The notes under the pieces: model-generated | The model's database searches: none | Told to the model about the DNA's origin: nothing | The model's input: only the letters and a program-made list of their open reading frames with translations | Source: Terfezia claveryi | Lineage: Eukaryota > Ascomycota > Pezizomycetes > Pezizales > Pezizaceae | Assembly (NCBI GenBank): GCA_015179025.1 | Contig: WHUX01000135.1 | Location: 85,391-149,390, forward strand | Length of the DNA stretch: 64,000 nt | Reading direction: 5' to 3' | Shown here: piece by piece, positions 63,960-64,000 of the stretch | Layout of the letters: each line of letters begins with the position of its first letter | How positions within the stretch are numbered: position 1 is the stretch's first letter | Program-made: the position numbers and the translations under genes

Positions 63960-64000
63960 GTCTGGTTGCACGACCCTCCTCCAGGGTCGTGCAACCAGAC
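63960..64000. mobile_element. Fold-back palindrome, near-minimal MITE-like element at the window edge
   Basis: GTCTGGTTGCACGACCCT (63960-63977) and its exact complement (63983-64000) flank only CCTCC. The left side is preceded by TA. The arm is shared with 50821-50836, 50599-50610 and 49516-49527. This fits two terminal inverted repeats of a TA-targeting DNA transposon (Tc1/mariner or PIF-like) with nearly all internal sequence lost. Since the right arm ends at the last base, its true length and the second TA cannot be seen. Confidence 0.62.

Overview
The window looks like a nuclear contig from a filamentous ascomycete (Pezizomycotina). The evidence is short introns (about 56-150 nt) with GT/AG ends and CTAA(C/T) branch points, a fungal Zn2Cys6 regulator, a fungal HXT-type sugar porter, fungal-type C2H2 zinc-finger remnants, and long spacers rich in homopolymers and microsatellites. 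Nothing here points to a bacterium, a virus or an organelle. I cannot name the genus.

Left part (1-24.2 kb), gene-bearing. The 5' part of the 26S proteasome subunit gene RPN7 (minus strand) runs off the left edge. A 2.4 kb spacer separates it from a divergent, polyglutamine-bearing Zn2Cys6 transcription factor gene (about 2966-6322). A T-rich stretch follows, then a decayed C2H2 zinc-finger gene on the minus strand (about 7.8-9.8 kb). Next come NSE2/MMS21, the SUMO ligase of the SMC5/6 complex (10388-11845), a large three-exon gene for a disordered protein of unknown function (13224-16745), and a hexose-transporter gene (22517-24176).

Right part (24.2-64 kb), gene-poor. I can support a SET-domain protein (35583-36458), a large two-exon minus-strand gene for a protein with coiled coils, FG dipeptides and two SUMO-interaction-like motifs (42177-44877), a possible small minus-strand gene near 46 kb, and a Ser/Pro-rich protein (54593-55183). 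The rest is AT-rich or repeat-derived spacer.

The most interesting material is in the repeats. (1) A poly(A)-tailed retroelement insertion at 18350-18925 has a 12-bp target-site duplication. Its 3' tail can form three successive stem-loops, and related copies near 19.4, 37.8 and 61.7 kb keep the pairing by compensatory changes. (2) A TAGTCTGGTT terminus motif is scattered over the window and ends in a near-minimal fold-back palindrome at the right edge (63960-64000). (3) A GC-rich palindromic repeat has two copies (26.6 and 27.8 kb) whose central core is inverted relative to its flanks. There is no sign of an operon, biosynthetic cluster or CRISPR array. The genes look like independent housekeeping and regulatory genes rather than one pathway, although NSE2 and the SUMO-interaction motifs at 42-44 kb could share a theme.
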